Shown: positions 49,903 to 59,181, counted from the stretch's first letter. The stretch is 64,000 nucleotides of DNA from DATBRV01 sp036560145 (GCA_036560145.1 DATBRV010000112.1:1-64000); one strand, 5' to 3'. The notes: generated by a model from the letters alone, not told the origin. Program-made: numbers and translations.

Positions 49903-50871
49903 ATGAATCCGACCCTTCGCGCCTGGTCGCGCCTCCGATCGCTGGCGTCGCGCTCGCGCGCCAAGGTCGTCGACACGTGCATGCTGTTCAACGAGCTCGA
50001 TCTGCTCGAGCTCCGACTCCGCGAGCTCTGGTCGGTGGTGGACCGTTTCGTCGTCGTCGAGGCGGCCTTCTCGCACGCCGGGGCGCCGAAGCCGCTCTTC
50101 CTCGCGGAGAGCTGGTCGCGCTTCGAGCCCTATCACGAGAAGCTCGTGTACCACACCCTCCTCACGTCGCCGGTGGCCGCCCCGCAGAACGAGCCCGAAC
50201 GGGCGGTCGTCGAGCACTTTCAACGCAACGCGATCGGTCGCGCGCTCTCTCCGCTCGGGCTCTCGCGGCGAGACGTCGTCGTCGTGAGCGACGTGGACGA
50301 GATCCCGCGCGCGACTGCGATCTCGTCCCTCGACGGCCGACTCCGCCGCGCGCGATTCTGCGTCTTCGTCCAGCTGCACCATCACCGCTACGTGAACCAC
50401 GCGTGGCAGGGCGGCTCCGGACCGCCCCGCTGGCTCGGGTCGGTGGCCTGTCGGTACGCAACGCTGCGCAAGATCGGAGCGCATCGTGTTCGTCGCGGCG
50501 GCGGGCGCGCGGGCATCCTCTTCGAGCGCCCCGATTCGAGATGGTCCTACGTCGAGGACGGCGGATGGCACCTGACCTGGATGGGCGGCGCGGAGGCGAG
50601 CTGGATCAAGGCGCAGCACGTGCTCCACGTCCTCGAGAGGGCATCCGGGCTACGCGACGTCGGGCCCGCGCTGCCGATCCAGGTGTTCCCGTCCGACGTG
50701 TCCCGCGAAGGCTGCCGGGAGCTCCAGGCGGAGTACCTCGCCCAGGCCGAGGCGCCTGCGTTCACGCCCCTCGATTTCGACGAGTTCCGGATCGAACAGG
50801 ACGTCCCCCACCACCTCGTGCTCGATCGCGATCGCTTCCGACGCTGGTTCTTCTTCACGACCGGCGTTTGA
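49903..50871 (+). CDS. GT17-family glycosyltransferase (MGAT3-like)
   Basis: 322 aa. VVDTCMLFNELDLLELRLREL followed by VDRFVVVEAAFSHAG matches the start of GT17 (beta-1,4-mannosyl-glycoprotein GlcNAc-transferase-like) enzymes. VVVSDVDEIPR near residue 128 is the D-x-D-E sugar-nucleotide motif, and GGWHLTWMGG near 222 the catalytic-core segment. Bacterial GT17 proteins are uncommon and mostly tied to surface polysaccharides. The stop is one base from the start of the membrane glycosyltransferase gene downstream. Confidence 0.85.
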   Translation: MNPTLRAWSRLRSLASRSRAKVVDTCMLFNELDLLELRLRELWSVVDRFVVVEAAFSHAGAPKPLFLAESWSRFEPYHEKLVYHTLLTSPVAAPQNEPERAVVEHFQRNAIGRALSPLGLSRRDVVVVSDVDEIPRATAISSLDGRLRRARFCVFVQLHHHRYVNHAWQGGSGPPRWLGSVACRYATLRKIGAHRVRRGGGRAGILFERPDSRWSYVEDGGWHLTWMGGAEASWIKAQHVLHVLERASGLRDVGPALPIQVFPSDVSREGCRELQAEYLAQAEAPAFTPLDFDEFRIEQDVPHHLVLDRDRFRRWFFFTTGV

Positions 50872-50872
50872 C

Positions 50873-52450
50873 ATGGCGCGCCCGCCCGATCGCAGGACAT
50901 CGTGCCTCGACGTTCTCTGGCTCCTCTTCTTCGGCGCGCTCTCGGCCTGGTGGTGCGTAACCGCGGCGCGAGCCTTGAGTGCGACGTTCGATGAGCCGAC
51001 CTATCTGCGTCTCGGCCTGGAACATTGGCGGAGCGGAAGCTCGCAGCCGTTGATGAAGCTCGGCACGCTGCCGCTCGCGGTGGACCTCCAGACGCTGCCG
51101 CTCTTCCTCTGGGAGAGATGGCGCGGCGTCCCGATCGATCCGGCGCGCGAGATCGCGTGGATCCTTCCCTGGGCTCGCACGGTGACGCTCGCCTTCTGGT
51201 GGACGTTGCTCTTCTATGCGTGGCGTTCCGGGCGCGCCCTCTCCGGGCCGTGGGCTGGGCGATTGGCGGTCGCGCTGATCGCCTCCGAGCCGATCTTCCT
51301 GGCGCATGCCAGTCTCGCCACCAGCGACATCGCGGTGACGGCTTGCCTGCTCGCGTTCTTCTTCGAATTCCGGGCACGGCGCGATCGATCCTGGCCGATG
51401 CGAGTCGCTCTGCCGGCTCTGCTCTATGGCATCGCGGTCCTGACGAAGGCTTCCGCGCTGGCGTTCGGCGTGATCGGGATGCTCGCGATCGAGGTGGAGC
51501 GTGTGTTCGCGAGCGGCGGCTTCCGCGACTGGCGCCGACATCTCGCGGCCGCGCGGCCATTCTTGCGCGACGTCGCCGGAGTCGTCGCGGGTGGATTGTT
51601 GCTCACGTTCGCCATCCTTCCCAACGCCGGCGACGGCCTTGCAGAGCAGATCCGGCACAACATCGAGGGCCATGGCGCCTACCTGCTCGGGCGGGAGTAC
51701 CGACACTCCATCTGGTTCTATTTTCCGGTCGCGCTGACGATCAAGACCGGCCTGCCGCTCCTGCTCCTGCCGATCGTCGTCGCCTGGACCCAGCCGCGCG
51801 CGCTCTGGAACTGGCCATGTCTGAGCGCGCTGGCGTTGCTCTTGTTCAGCCTGGGCAGCCGGGTGCAGATCGGAGTGCGCTTGATGCTCCCGTTGCTCGC
51901 CTGCTTCGCGGTCGGCGTGGCGGCGGCGTTCGTCCACGGGAGCCGTTCGTCCAGCGACCGCTGGCGCGCAGTCTGGATCGCGCTGATGGGAGCGGCCCTG
52001 GTGGGAAATGCCGTGGCGGCGATTCGCGTCTGGCCGGAAGCGCTTTGTTACACGAATGCCGTCTGGGGCGGAACGCGCACCGGCTACCGATTGCTCAGCG
52101 ATTCCAATTACGACTGGGGGCAGGGTCTGCTCGAGCTCGAGCAGTGGCGAAAGGAGCGCGGGGTCGAGGCGATCGATGTCTGGTATTTCGGGGTCGATCC
52201 GAGGGCGCAGGTTCCGCCGTTCCGCTGGCTGCCGCTGCATTCCAGCGACTGGATGGGCGGCCGATCTCCCGCCCGGGCCACGAACGGCAAGGTCGTCGCG
52301 GTGAGCACGACGCTGCTCTTTGGCGCTTATGCGAAACGGACCGAGCCGGGACGCGATGCGGTCGCGTTTCTCCTCGCGCACGAGCCGATCGGCCGCACCA
52401 GCACGTTCTTCATCTACGATTTTCGCAGCGAGGCGAGGCCGGCCGGATGA
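50873..52450 (+). CDS. Integral-membrane glycosyltransferase (GT39/ArnT-like)
   Basis: 525 aa with about 11 membrane helices. After helix 1 comes ATFDEPTYLRLG, whose Asp-Glu pair is the first-loop catalytic motif of the GT-C/PMT superfamily. LLYGIAVLTKASALAFGVIG and the loop HSIWFYFPVALTIKTGLPLL support that family. The C-terminal periplasmic tail contains SNYDWGQGLLELEQW, which recurs in bacterial 'phospholipid carrier-dependent glycosyltransferase' proteins. Transfers a sugar from a polyprenyl phosphate donor to an outer-side acceptor. Co-transcribed with the GT17 gene. Confidence 0.82.
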   Translation: MARPPDRRTSCLDVLWLLFFGALSAWWCVTAARALSATFDEPTYLRLGLEHWRSGSSQPLMKLGTLPLAVDLQTLPLFLWERWRGVPIDPAREIAWILPWARTVTLAFWWTLLFYAWRSGRALSGPWAGRLAVALIASEPIFLAHASLATSDIAVTACLLAFFFEFRARRDRSWPMRVALPALLYGIAVLTKASALAFGVIGMLAIEVERVFASGGFRDWRRHLAAARPFLRDVAGVVAGGLLLTFAILPNAGDGLAEQIRHNIEGHGAYLLGREYRHSIWFYFPVALTIKTGLPLLLLPIVVAWTQPRALWNWPCLSALALLLFSLGSRVQIGVRLMLPLLACFAVGVAAAFVHGSRSSSDRWRAVWIALMGAALVGNAVAAIRVWPEALCYTNAVWGGTRTGYRLLSDSNYDWGQGLLELEQWRKERGVEAIDVWYFGVDPRAQVPPFRWLPLHSSDWMGGRSPARATNGKVVAVSTTLLFGAYAKRTEPGRDAVAFLLAHEPIGRTSTFFIYDFRSEARPAG

Positions 52451-52497
52451 GATAATTCTCTCAGGTCCGATCGCGTCCGATAAGGTGCGCGGCTGGC

Positions 52498-53514
52498 ATG
52501 CAGGTCCTGGGCACCATCCTGTTGCTCGCGTTCGGCGGGCTGCTTTCGTTCGCCATGGCGGAGGGCGCCGTGCGCACGGGCCTCGTCCGCGATCCGGTGG
52601 GGAATACCTACGCGTCGAGAGCAGGCATGCGAGCCCCGAGCGGCGCCTCCTGCTGCTCGGAGACTCCTTCGTCGACAAGCGTTGCGGGACGTTCCACGAC
52701 GAGCTCCTCGACGCGCTCGGCGACGCCCCCTTCGAGTTCGCGAACCTCGCGGAGTCGGGCAACGGCCCCTCGCACGATCTGGTCGTCCTGCGCGAGCAGG
52801 GCGGGACGCTGGCGCCGGATGTCGTCGTGCACTTCTATTACGCCGGAAACGACCTGATCAACGTGATCCGCTACGAGCCGCCACAGCCGCTGCCGGGCAT
52901 GCTCGGGCGTCTGCGCGATTCCTTGCGTCCCTGGGTGCACCGCTCGCGCCTCTACCACGCGGTGACGGAGCGGAAGGGACGGCCGGACTTCGACTTCGAC
53001 GCGATGCTCGCGGGCGGCGAGGACCCCGACCTCGTCGCGCGTGCGCGCGCCGGCGAGGTGAATCCCTGGCTGCTGCTCATGCCTCGCGAGGAGCGCGAGC
53101 ACTACCTCGCGACGAACCTGCTGATCGAGTCCGACGAGAGCCGCGCCGGGGCGGGCAGGCTGCGCGAGGTGATGCGCGAGATCGCCGCCGAGACGCGTGC
53201 GCTCGGCGCAAGGCTCCTGCTCGTCGTGTTCCCGGACACGGTGCAGGTGAGCCGGTCGCACTTCGAATTCCTGCGCCGCGCCGGCTACCACCCGGACGAG
53301 CGGATGCTGGTCGGCGATACGCCGCAGCGGCTCGTCGCGGAGATCGCCGGCGAGCTCGGCGTACCGATCCTCGACCTGCTGCCGATCTTCCGCGCGCACC
53401 TCGGCGAAGCGCTCTATCTGCCCTACGACACGCACCTGAACGACCGCAGCAACGCGCTTGCGGCGGAGCCGGTCGCGGCCGTTCCTGCGCCGCGAGATCG
53501 GCTCACCGCTCTGA
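52498..53514 (+). pseudogene. SGNH/GDSL hydrolase gene with two compensating frameshifts
   Basis: The frame starting at ATG 52498 gives a signal-anchor (MQVLGTILLLAFGGLLSFAM) and GLVRDPVGNTY. Homology then continues in another frame from about 52620: RRLLLLGDSFVDK (catalytic Ser, near 52665), HFYYAGNDLINV and YDTHLNDRSNALAAE (Asp-His block). Near 53480 the sense returns to the original frame (FLRREIGSPL) and stops at 53514. The pattern is one lost base near 52620 and one gained near 53480. Either a recent pseudogene or assembly/sequencing errors. Probably an O-acetyl-sugar esterase of the neighbouring glycan cluster. Overlaps folC convergently by 12 bases. Confidence 0.75.
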
Positions 53515-54843
53515 CGTGGCGCCGAGCACGCCGCGCGCGATGCCGGCGAGGTAGACCGAGCCCGTCGCGCAGAGCAGGTGGTCCGGCGCGAGGCCCTCGG
53601 CCGCCGCGCGCAGCGCGAGATGGGGATTGGGCACCACGTGCAGCGCGAGGCCCGGCGCCGCCCGGCGCACGGCGCCGGCGATCAGCGCGGGGTCGAGCGA
53701 ACGCGCCGGCTCGGCGCGCGTGACCGTCACCTCGTCCGCGCCCGGGAGCAGCGCGTCGAGGATCGCAGCCAGGTCCTTGCCCGCCGAGATCGAGAGCACC
53801 AGATGGGCGCGCCGGCGCGGCAGCCCCTCGATCACCCGGGCCAGCGCGCGCGCCGAGGCTCCCGTGTGGGCGCCGTCGACCAGGATCCAGGGCTCGCGCG
53901 AGAGGATCTCGGCGCGTCCCGGCAGGCGCACGGCGGCGAGCCCGGCGCGCGCCGTCGCCGCCAGCACCTCGTCCGCGACGCCCGCGCGGCGAACGCACGC
54001 GAGCGCGAGCGCCGCGTTCGCCGCCTGGTGCGCTCCCAGCACGGGTACCGCCGCCTCCAGCGCGAGCGGCCCGTCGCGCAGCCGGAGCCGCAGTCCGCCG
54101 AGGTCGGCGGCGAGGATCTCGCAGCTGAACTGCTCGCCCAGCCAGGCGAGCGGCGCGCCCAGCTCGCGCGCGCGCGCCTCGACCACCTGCCGGGCGGGCC
54201 CGGGCAGCGCGCCGGCGACCGCCGGCACGCCCGGCTTGAGGATGCCCGCCTTCTCGGCCGCGATCTTCGCGAGCGTGTCTCCCAGCCGGTCCGTGTGCTC
54301 GAGCTCGATGGTCGTGATGCAGGCCACCACGGGCAGCACCGCGTTGGTCGAATCCAGCCGGCCTCCCAGTCCGACCTCGAGCACCACGCGGGGGACGCCC
54401 GCCTCCCGGAAGAGCCAGAGCGCGGCCGCCGTGGTGGCGTCGAAGAAGGTCGGAGCCTGGCCCGGATCCTGCTCGCGCAGCGCCTCGACCTCGGGCCGCA
54501 GCCGGCGCACCGCCGCGGCGAGGTCCGGGCCGGGGACCTCCTCGCCGTCGATCCGGAAGCGCTCGGTCCAGCGCTCGAGATGGGGCGAGGTGAAGGTCCC
54601 CACCCGCTCGCCCGCCGCCCGCAACAGCGATTCGGCGAAGAGCGCCGTCGAGCCCTTCCCCTTGGAGCCGGCGATGTGGATCACGGAGAGATCGCGCTGC
54701 GGGTCGCCCAGCCTCGCCAGCAGCCGGCGGATCGGCTCGAGGCCCAGCCTCGCGTAGGGCAGATCGGGGCGCTTCTCGACGTCGAGCAGCCCCTCGAGCC
54801 AGGCGGCGGCCGCCGCGGCGTCGTCGATGGGGCCGGCGCTCAA
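53503..54843 (-). CDS. folC: Bifunctional folylpolyglutamate/dihydrofolate synthase
   Basis: 446 aa Mur-ligase-type enzyme. P-loop HIAGSKGKGSTALFAES near residue 56, TSPHLERWTERFRIDGE near 85, FDATTAAALWLF near 132, LGGRLDSTNAV near 158, and LVDGAHTGASARAL near 312 are all diagnostic. It adds glutamates to folate (and in many bacteria makes dihydrofolate). TTG start four bases after the upstream stop; no strong ribosome-binding site, so translational coupling is likely. Third gene of an NRDE - small protein - folC operon. Confidence 0.9.
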   Translation of the reverse strand: MSAGPIDDAAAAAAWLEGLLDVEKRPDLPYARLGLEPIRRLLARLGDPQRDLSVIHIAGSKGKGSTALFAESLLRAAGERVGTFTSPHLERWTERFRIDGEEVPGPDLAAAVRRLRPEVEALREQDPGQAPTFFDATTAAALWLFREAGVPRVVLEVGLGGRLDSTNAVLPVVACITTIELEHTDRLGDTLAKIAAEKAGILKPGVPAVAGALPGPARQVVEARARELGAPLAWLGEQFSCEILAADLGGLRLRLRDGPLALEAAVPVLGAHQAANAALALACVRRAGVADEVLAATARAGLAAVRLPGRAEILSREPWILVDGAHTGASARALARVIEGLPRRRAHLVLSISAGKDLAAILDALLPGADEVTVTRAEPARSLDPALIAGAVRRAAPGLALHVVPNPHLALRAAAEGLAPDHLLCATGSVYLAGIARGVLGATSER

Positions 54844-54847
54844 CGCG

Positions 54848-55174
54848 TCACTGAACCATGTAGCGCTTCCACTGGCGGTATTCCTTCACCGCGTCGCTCG
54901 TCGAGTCGACGGCGGGAAAGTAGAACTTCACCGCGTGGCCGCAGATCACGCAGATCTTGTAACAGAACTTGAATCCCTCGACCTCGCGCATGGTGCCGAC
55001 GATCTGGCGGTTCTCGTCGCTACAGCAGCGCGAGGGCTTGGGCGGCGAAACGATGCGCTTCGGATACTCGTTGCGCGGCTCCTCCTCCGTGCTGTACCGG
55101 ATGATGTTTCGCACGACGCGCTTGGCCTTCGCGTCGGTGTTCTGCTTGCGGATGTTGCTGCCGATGCGTCTCAA
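54848..55174 (-). CDS. 108-aa Cys-rich protein of unknown function
   Basis: TTG at 55174 overlaps the upstream NRDE stop (TTGA), fixing the start by coupling. The sequence is basic at the N-terminus (IRKQNTDAKAKRVVRNIIRYST), then carries five cysteines in two groups, SRCCSD near residue 49 and FCYKICVICGHAVKFYFP near 70-87. The CxxC spacing suggests a small metal-binding ribbon. A C-terminal helix ends KEYRQWKRYMVQ. I do not recognise the family. The context (NRDE and folC) gives no clear function. Confidence 0.72.
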   Translation of the reverse strand: MRRIGSNIRKQNTDAKAKRVVRNIIRYSTEEEPRNEYPKRIVSPPKPSRCCSDENRQIVGTMREVEGFKFCYKICVICGHAVKFYFPAVDSTSDAVKEYRQWKRYMVQ

Positions 55175-55956
55175 ATCGGTCTCCTCGAGAGCAGCTCTCC
55201 CTCGCGCGAGCCCGATCCGGAGTGCAGCTCGTGAAGGAGGGGGGTGAAATCCAGGTACTCGGTCCGGCACGGCGCGCCGTCGGCGTAGAGCAGCTCGCTC
55301 TCGGACGCCGGCTCGGCGAGCCGCAGGAGCGTGGAGCTTCGGGTGCCGTAGGCGCCCGCGTGGACGCAGGTGTCGTCGGTCGGCGCGCCGCCGCCGTCGT
55401 GATCGCGGCAGAGCTCGGCGAGCCGCTCGAGCAGCGCGTCGCCGGGCGCGCTGGCGAGCCGCGCGGCGCGCTGCGCGATCCGCGCCACCTTGGGCGGCGG
55501 CTGCGCGCCCAGATCCGCGTTCCCGATCACATGGGCGCCCGGCGCGAGCTCGATGCAGCGGGGCGCCGCCGCGTAGGTGATCGCGAAGGCCCGCTCCCGA
55601 TCGGCGACGAAGAGATTGAACGGGTTGTACGCGCCGGGCGGCGTCTCGAGCGCGGCCGCCGCAGCCTCGGCAGCCGAGCCGGCGCCGAGCGCGTCGAGGA
55701 CCAGCCAGCCGCGCGAGCGTCGCGCCGGATCCGGAGCGTCGGCGCGCCGGTTGGTGATCGCCGCGAAAATCCCGGCCGGATTCATCCCGAGCCAGGTTCC
55801 GCCGGCCTGGGCATCGAGCGGCGCAACCACGATTCCGTGCTCCGTCTCACGCAGGGCGGGACCTCGGGCCGGCCGGTCCGCGAACTCATCGCGATTCGCG
55901 GCCACGACGAGCGGGGCCCCCGGGATGCAGCGATGGAGGGCGATCAGGGTGCACAT
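55171..55956 (-). CDS. NRDE (TANGO2-type) family protein
   Basis: 261 aa. Begins MCTLIALH with the Cys-2 and AANRDEF motif of the NRDE/TANGO2 family, then GGTWLGMNPAGIFAAITNRR and GWLVLDAL. Ntn-hydrolase-like fold with Cys2 as the probable nucleophile after removal of Met. Function is poorly known; the eukaryotic homologue is linked to haem and lipid metabolism. A TATAAT -10-like element lies about 70 bases upstream (56022-56027). First gene of the operon with the small Cys-rich protein and folC. Confidence 0.88.
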   Translation of the reverse strand: MCTLIALHRCIPGAPLVVAANRDEFADRPARGPALRETEHGIVVAPLDAQAGGTWLGMNPAGIFAAITNRRADAPDPARRSRGWLVLDALGAGSAAEAAAAALETPPGAYNPFNLFVADRERAFAITYAAAPRCIELAPGAHVIGNADLGAQPPPKVARIAQRAARLASAPGDALLERLAELCRDHDGGGAPTDDTCVHAGAYGTRSSTLLRLAEPASESELLYADGAPCRTEYLDFTPLLHELHSGSGSREGELLSRRPI

Positions 55957-56021
55957 CCCACGGCTTCGCGATTCGCCTCGTGAGCAGCCGCGTATTCGGA
56001 GCCGCCATTGGCAGGCCCGGA

Positions 56022-56027
56022 ATTATA
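56022..56027 (-). promoter_or_regulatory. -10 element upstream of the NRDE-folC operon
   Basis: Perfect TATAAT on the minus strand, 66 bases before the NRDE ATG. No good -35 at 16-18 bases upstream, so the promoter would depend on an activator or extended contacts. Low-confidence call based on the exact hexamer in a GC-rich intergenic region. Confidence 0.4.
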
Positions 56028-56085
56028 CCGGAAGTCGCAGGGATCACCACCCGGGGGGGGAGCGCGGAGGACTGGGGGCAGGAGC

Positions 56086-57444
56086 CTACACCCGGTCGTT
56101 CCCCACCAGGCGCAGCGGCGGCTCGGCGGGCGCCGGTTCCCCGGCCTCGCCGCCGGCCCAGCCCTGGGCGGCCCGCGCGCGGTCGGCCCGGCGGCGCGCC
56201 GCCTCGCGGTCGAGCTGGAGGCCGTAGTGGCCGAGCACCGACTCGAGCTGATCGAAGTTCTGCTCGATCGTCATGCGCACGGATTCGAAGCCGTGCTGCA
56301 CGGCGTCCGCGCGCTTCCAGAACGCGAGCGGATTCATCGCAAAAAATTCTGCCTCCCGCTCGCGCGGCTCGAGCAGGACGATGTCGCCCTGGAAGCGATC
56401 GTCCGCGAGGTAGCGCTGGATGCCGAGCTTGAGCCGGGAGTGCAGCAGCGTGCGGAAGACCTGGTTGAGCACCACCAGCAGCCCGCGATCCGAGAGGTAG
56501 CGGCCGTCGGCGAAGTAGGCGGCGCTCCCCTCCTCGGAATCGATCCGGTTGAGGAACGGGCGGAACGGGTTGTAACAGATGATCAGGTCGGCGCCCTTCT
56601 CGATGGCGATGTCGATGTTCGCCGTGTGGCGGACGCCGCCGTCCACGTAGTCGACGCCGTTGATGCGGGCGGGCTTGTAGAAGATCGGAAGCGCGCTCGA
56701 GGCCTGCACCGCCTGGGAGATGGTGACCTCGCTGTTCTCGTCGGCGCCGAAGACGACCCGCTCCGCGGTGTCGAGGTCGCAGGCGGTGATGTAGAGCTTG
56801 CCGGGGCGCTTGCGCTGGAAGCCGCGGAAATCGTTCGGTAGCCGCAGGCGCTCCAGGCTCCGCCCGAGCCAGCGCTCGAGGCTGGCGTTGTTGAAGAACC
56901 CGCTCGGCACGTGGTTCATCAGCGCCGGCACCTCGCGCTTGGGGGAGATGTGCTCGAACAGACGCATCGCCAACACTTCGAGGTGCGTATAGGTGGGTTC
57001 GCGCGCGAACTCGCGCGCGGCGGGGCCGACCGCGGCGGGAAGGCCCGGCAGCCCGGTCGCGAAGTCGCGGCCGATGCTCGGGAGATAGGTGCACAGGTCG
57101 TAGATCAGCTTGGCGGGCCGGGAGATGAACTCCGAGAGATTCGGCTGGTAGAAATCGATCGGGCGGAGCTGGTCGAGGCGGCTGCTGGTGCCGTGCAGCA
57201 CCTTCACCATCTCGTCGGGCGTGATGCCGCTCGCGAGCGAAGCGGCCAGGATCGAGCCCGCCGAGAGCCCCACGTAGATGTCGAGATCCGTGATCTTGCG
57301 CCCGATCAGGAAATCGTTCAGGGCCTTCAGCCCGCCCACCTTGAAGGCGCCGCCGGAAATCGCGCCTCCGGCGAGCACCACCGCGACCTTCGGGTCGCGC
57401 TTGGGCCGGGCGGGGTCGCTCTTCCGGATCAGCGTCAGTCCCAC
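56086..57444 (-). CDS. Patatin-like phospholipase
   Basis: 452 aa. The oxyanion loop GGAISGGAFKVG (26-37), nucleophile elbow GLSAGS with Ser61, and the catalytic Asp in YVDGGVRHT near residue 260 form the Ser-Asp dyad of patatins. No signal peptide, so probably cytoplasmic or membrane-associated. The C-terminal 180 residues (FNRI..., FFAMNPLAFWKRADAVQHGFESV) are an added region of the larger bacterial patatin class. It likely hydrolyses phospholipid or neutral lipid acyl esters. Stand-alone gene with intergenic regions on both sides. Confidence 0.9.
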   Translation of the reverse strand: MGLTLIRKSDPARPKRDPKVAVVLAGGAISGGAFKVGGLKALNDFLIGRKITDLDIYVGLSAGSILAASLASGITPDEMVKVLHGTSSRLDQLRPIDFYQPNLSEFISRPAKLIYDLCTYLPSIGRDFATGLPGLPAAVGPAAREFAREPTYTHLEVLAMRLFEHISPKREVPALMNHVPSGFFNNASLERWLGRSLERLRLPNDFRGFQRKRPGKLYITACDLDTAERVVFGADENSEVTISQAVQASSALPIFYKPARINGVDYVDGGVRHTANIDIAIEKGADLIICYNPFRPFLNRIDSEEGSAAYFADGRYLSDRGLLVVLNQVFRTLLHSRLKLGIQRYLADDRFQGDIVLLEPREREAEFFAMNPLAFWKRADAVQHGFESVRMTIEQNFDQLESVLGHYGLQLDREAARRRADRARAAQGWAGGEAGEPAPAEPPLRLVGNDRV

Positions 57445-57810
57445 GTCGTCATCGCCTCCGGGTCCACGGGCCCCGGGTGGAACATCGGCAACTCGGGGTG
57501 CGGAGCTGGAAATTCACGTAAATGCAAGGGAGTAGGGAACCCGCCTGCACGCGATGCAGCGCGTTACCGTTCGGTCGCCGAGAGCGGGCGTCGAGCATCC
57601 GGTTTCCCGAGGTATTCGGATACGGGAGCGGCGCAAATAAGTCAAGCGACGAGGGAGGTTCAAGGGCCCTTCGCGGGCCGCTGCGGGGCCCGCGGCAGCG
57701 TCCTTTCGGCCCGTTCTTGCCGATGCTGCACCGCGTCGGACGATGGGGGGATTTGTACTCACTTGGGTTCATGTGATAGTTAGAGCTACATAGTCCGAAA
57801 AGGTTGGTCG
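57445..57810. other. 366-base intergenic region with one hairpin and a probable promoter
   Basis: Separates the divergent patatin (minus) and lipoprotein (plus) genes. It contains an 8-bp perfect hairpin CGCGGGCC / GGCCCGCG (57672-57694, 7-base loop). Close to the lipoprotein the sequence becomes AT-richer (about 57740-57800), with TTGGGT and TACATA 18 bases apart as a weak promoter candidate. No RNA gene was recognised. Confidence 0.5.
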
Positions 57811-59181
57811 ATGACCGCCCGCCCTCTTGCCAGCGTCCGTGCCCTGGTCCTGGCCCTTGCCGTTGCGCTCGGTGGATGCGCTTCGACCTCGACGCCGGTT
57901 CCCGATCCGGTCGATCCCGCCGCGCCGCCGCCTCCCGTGGTCGGCGCGCCGACGGATCCGATCCCGGATCCGGGCGTGGATCCGACTCTCGATCCCGATC
58001 CGCAGGGCGGTGTCAGCAGCGGACCCACCATCGGCCAGCGCGCGCAGAGCGCGGCCGAGGGAATGCTGATGGGCGCGATCGTCGGCGCCCAGTTCGGACC
58101 CTTCGGCGCCGCCGCGGGCGCCGGCGTGATGCTGGTCTACAGCGCCATCACCGGACAGGTGCCGTTCAAGACGAGCGGCGGCGGGGGCGGCTACGGCAGT
58201 CCGAGCTCGGGCGGCGAAGAAGAGCGCGAAGCGGAGATGGAGGACGAGCTCGAGCGCGAGGTCGCCCGCGGCGACGCGCTGGAGAACGAGATCGACGCGG
58301 AGCTCAAGCGCCAGGAAGAGCTGCTCAAGCAGATCGAATCGCAGGAGAAGGCGAGCGACACCGCGGCGGCTTCGCTGCCCGCTTCGATCAGCAACGAGAA
58401 CCTCTCCGAGCGCGCCGACCCGCGCATCGCGCCCAAGGCCCCGACCGACCGCGAGCTGCCCGCGGCGATCTTCGACGAATCCCGCGCGACGGTGGCGAAG
58501 GGTCAATGGGACAACCCGCGCGAGATGACGGTCGTGAAGCGCTCGCTGGACGCGGACCGCGACGGCAAGCCCGAGGAGGTGCGCTACTTCGACGTGAAGG
58601 GCGGACTGATCATCCGCAAGGAGCAGGACCAGGACTACGACGGCGTGATCGACAGCTTCGCGACCTACCAGAACGGCGTGCTGATCGCGCGCCAGCTCGA
58701 CCGGGACAACAACCGCAAGATCGACGTCTGGGAGACCTACTCCGGCAATCTGATGACCTCGCGCGCGGTCGACCGCGACGGCGACGGCGTGAAGGACGCC
58801 TTCTACACCTTCGCCGGCGACAGCCTGGTCGAGGAGAAGCACGACGCGAACAACGACGGCAAACCGGACCTCGTCGTCGCCTACGTGAAGCGCAAGCGCG
58901 ACCGCAGCGAAGAGGACCGCGACCGCGACGGGCGGATGGACACCTGGACCACCTACCAGGTCGTCGGCAGCGAAGAAGTCGTGGTGCGCGTCGAGCGTGA
59001 CACCAAGGGCCGCGGGAAGGCCGACCTCTTCGAGACCTTCTCCTCCAAGGCCGGCAAGCCCGAGCTCGCCAAGCGCGAAGAGGACATGAACGGCGACGGC
59101 AAGATCGACGTGATCTCGATCTTCGAGGGCGGCAAGCTGGTCCGGCGCGAGATCAGCGATCCGGCCCTGATGCCCCTCTGA
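57811..59181 (+). CDS. Lipoprotein with glycine zipper and eight EF-hand-like calcium-binding repeats
   Basis: 456 aa. Lipobox LALAVALGGC with lipidated Cys23, a Pro/Asp-rich linker, a glycine-zipper segment (GAIVGAQFGPFGAAAGAGV, about residues 87-110), an acidic coiled coil (EEEREAEMEDELEREV then DALENEIDAELKRQEELLKQ, about 135-180). From about residue 247 to 435 there are eight repeats roughly 26 residues apart with D-x-[DN]-x-[DN]-x-x-x-D cores (DADRDGKPE, DQDYDGVID, DRDNNRKID, DRDGDGVKD, DANNDGKPD, DRDRDGRMD, DTKGRGKAD, DMNGDGKID). Each ends in a Trp/Phe-Tyr strand. An outer-membrane Ca2+-binding surface protein is inferred. Convergent with a VWA gene. Confidence 0.88.
   Translation: MTARPLASVRALVLALAVALGGCASTSTPVPDPVDPAAPPPPVVGAPTDPIPDPGVDPTLDPDPQGGVSSGPTIGQRAQSAAEGMLMGAIVGAQFGPFGAAAGAGVMLVYSAITGQVPFKTSGGGGGYGSPSSGGEEEREAEMEDELEREVARGDALENEIDAELKRQEELLKQIESQEKASDTAAASLPASISNENLSERADPRIAPKAPTDRELPAAIFDESRATVAKGQWDNPREMTVVKRSLDADRDGKPEEVRYFDVKGGLIIRKEQDQDYDGVIDSFATYQNGVLIARQLDRDNNRKIDVWETYSGNLMTSRAVDRDGDGVKDAFYTFAGDSLVEEKHDANNDGKPDLVVAYVKRKRDRSEEDRDRDGRMDTWTTYQVVGSEEVVVRVERDTKGRGKADLFETFSSKAGKPELAKREEDMNGDGKIDVISIFEGGKLVRREISDPALMPL

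Noticed and set aside
56051..56060. Run of eight G residues in the intergenic region upstream of the NRDE gene
   Set aside because: A homopolymer in GC-rich DNA without neighbouring repeats or a coding frame it could switch; likely incidental.
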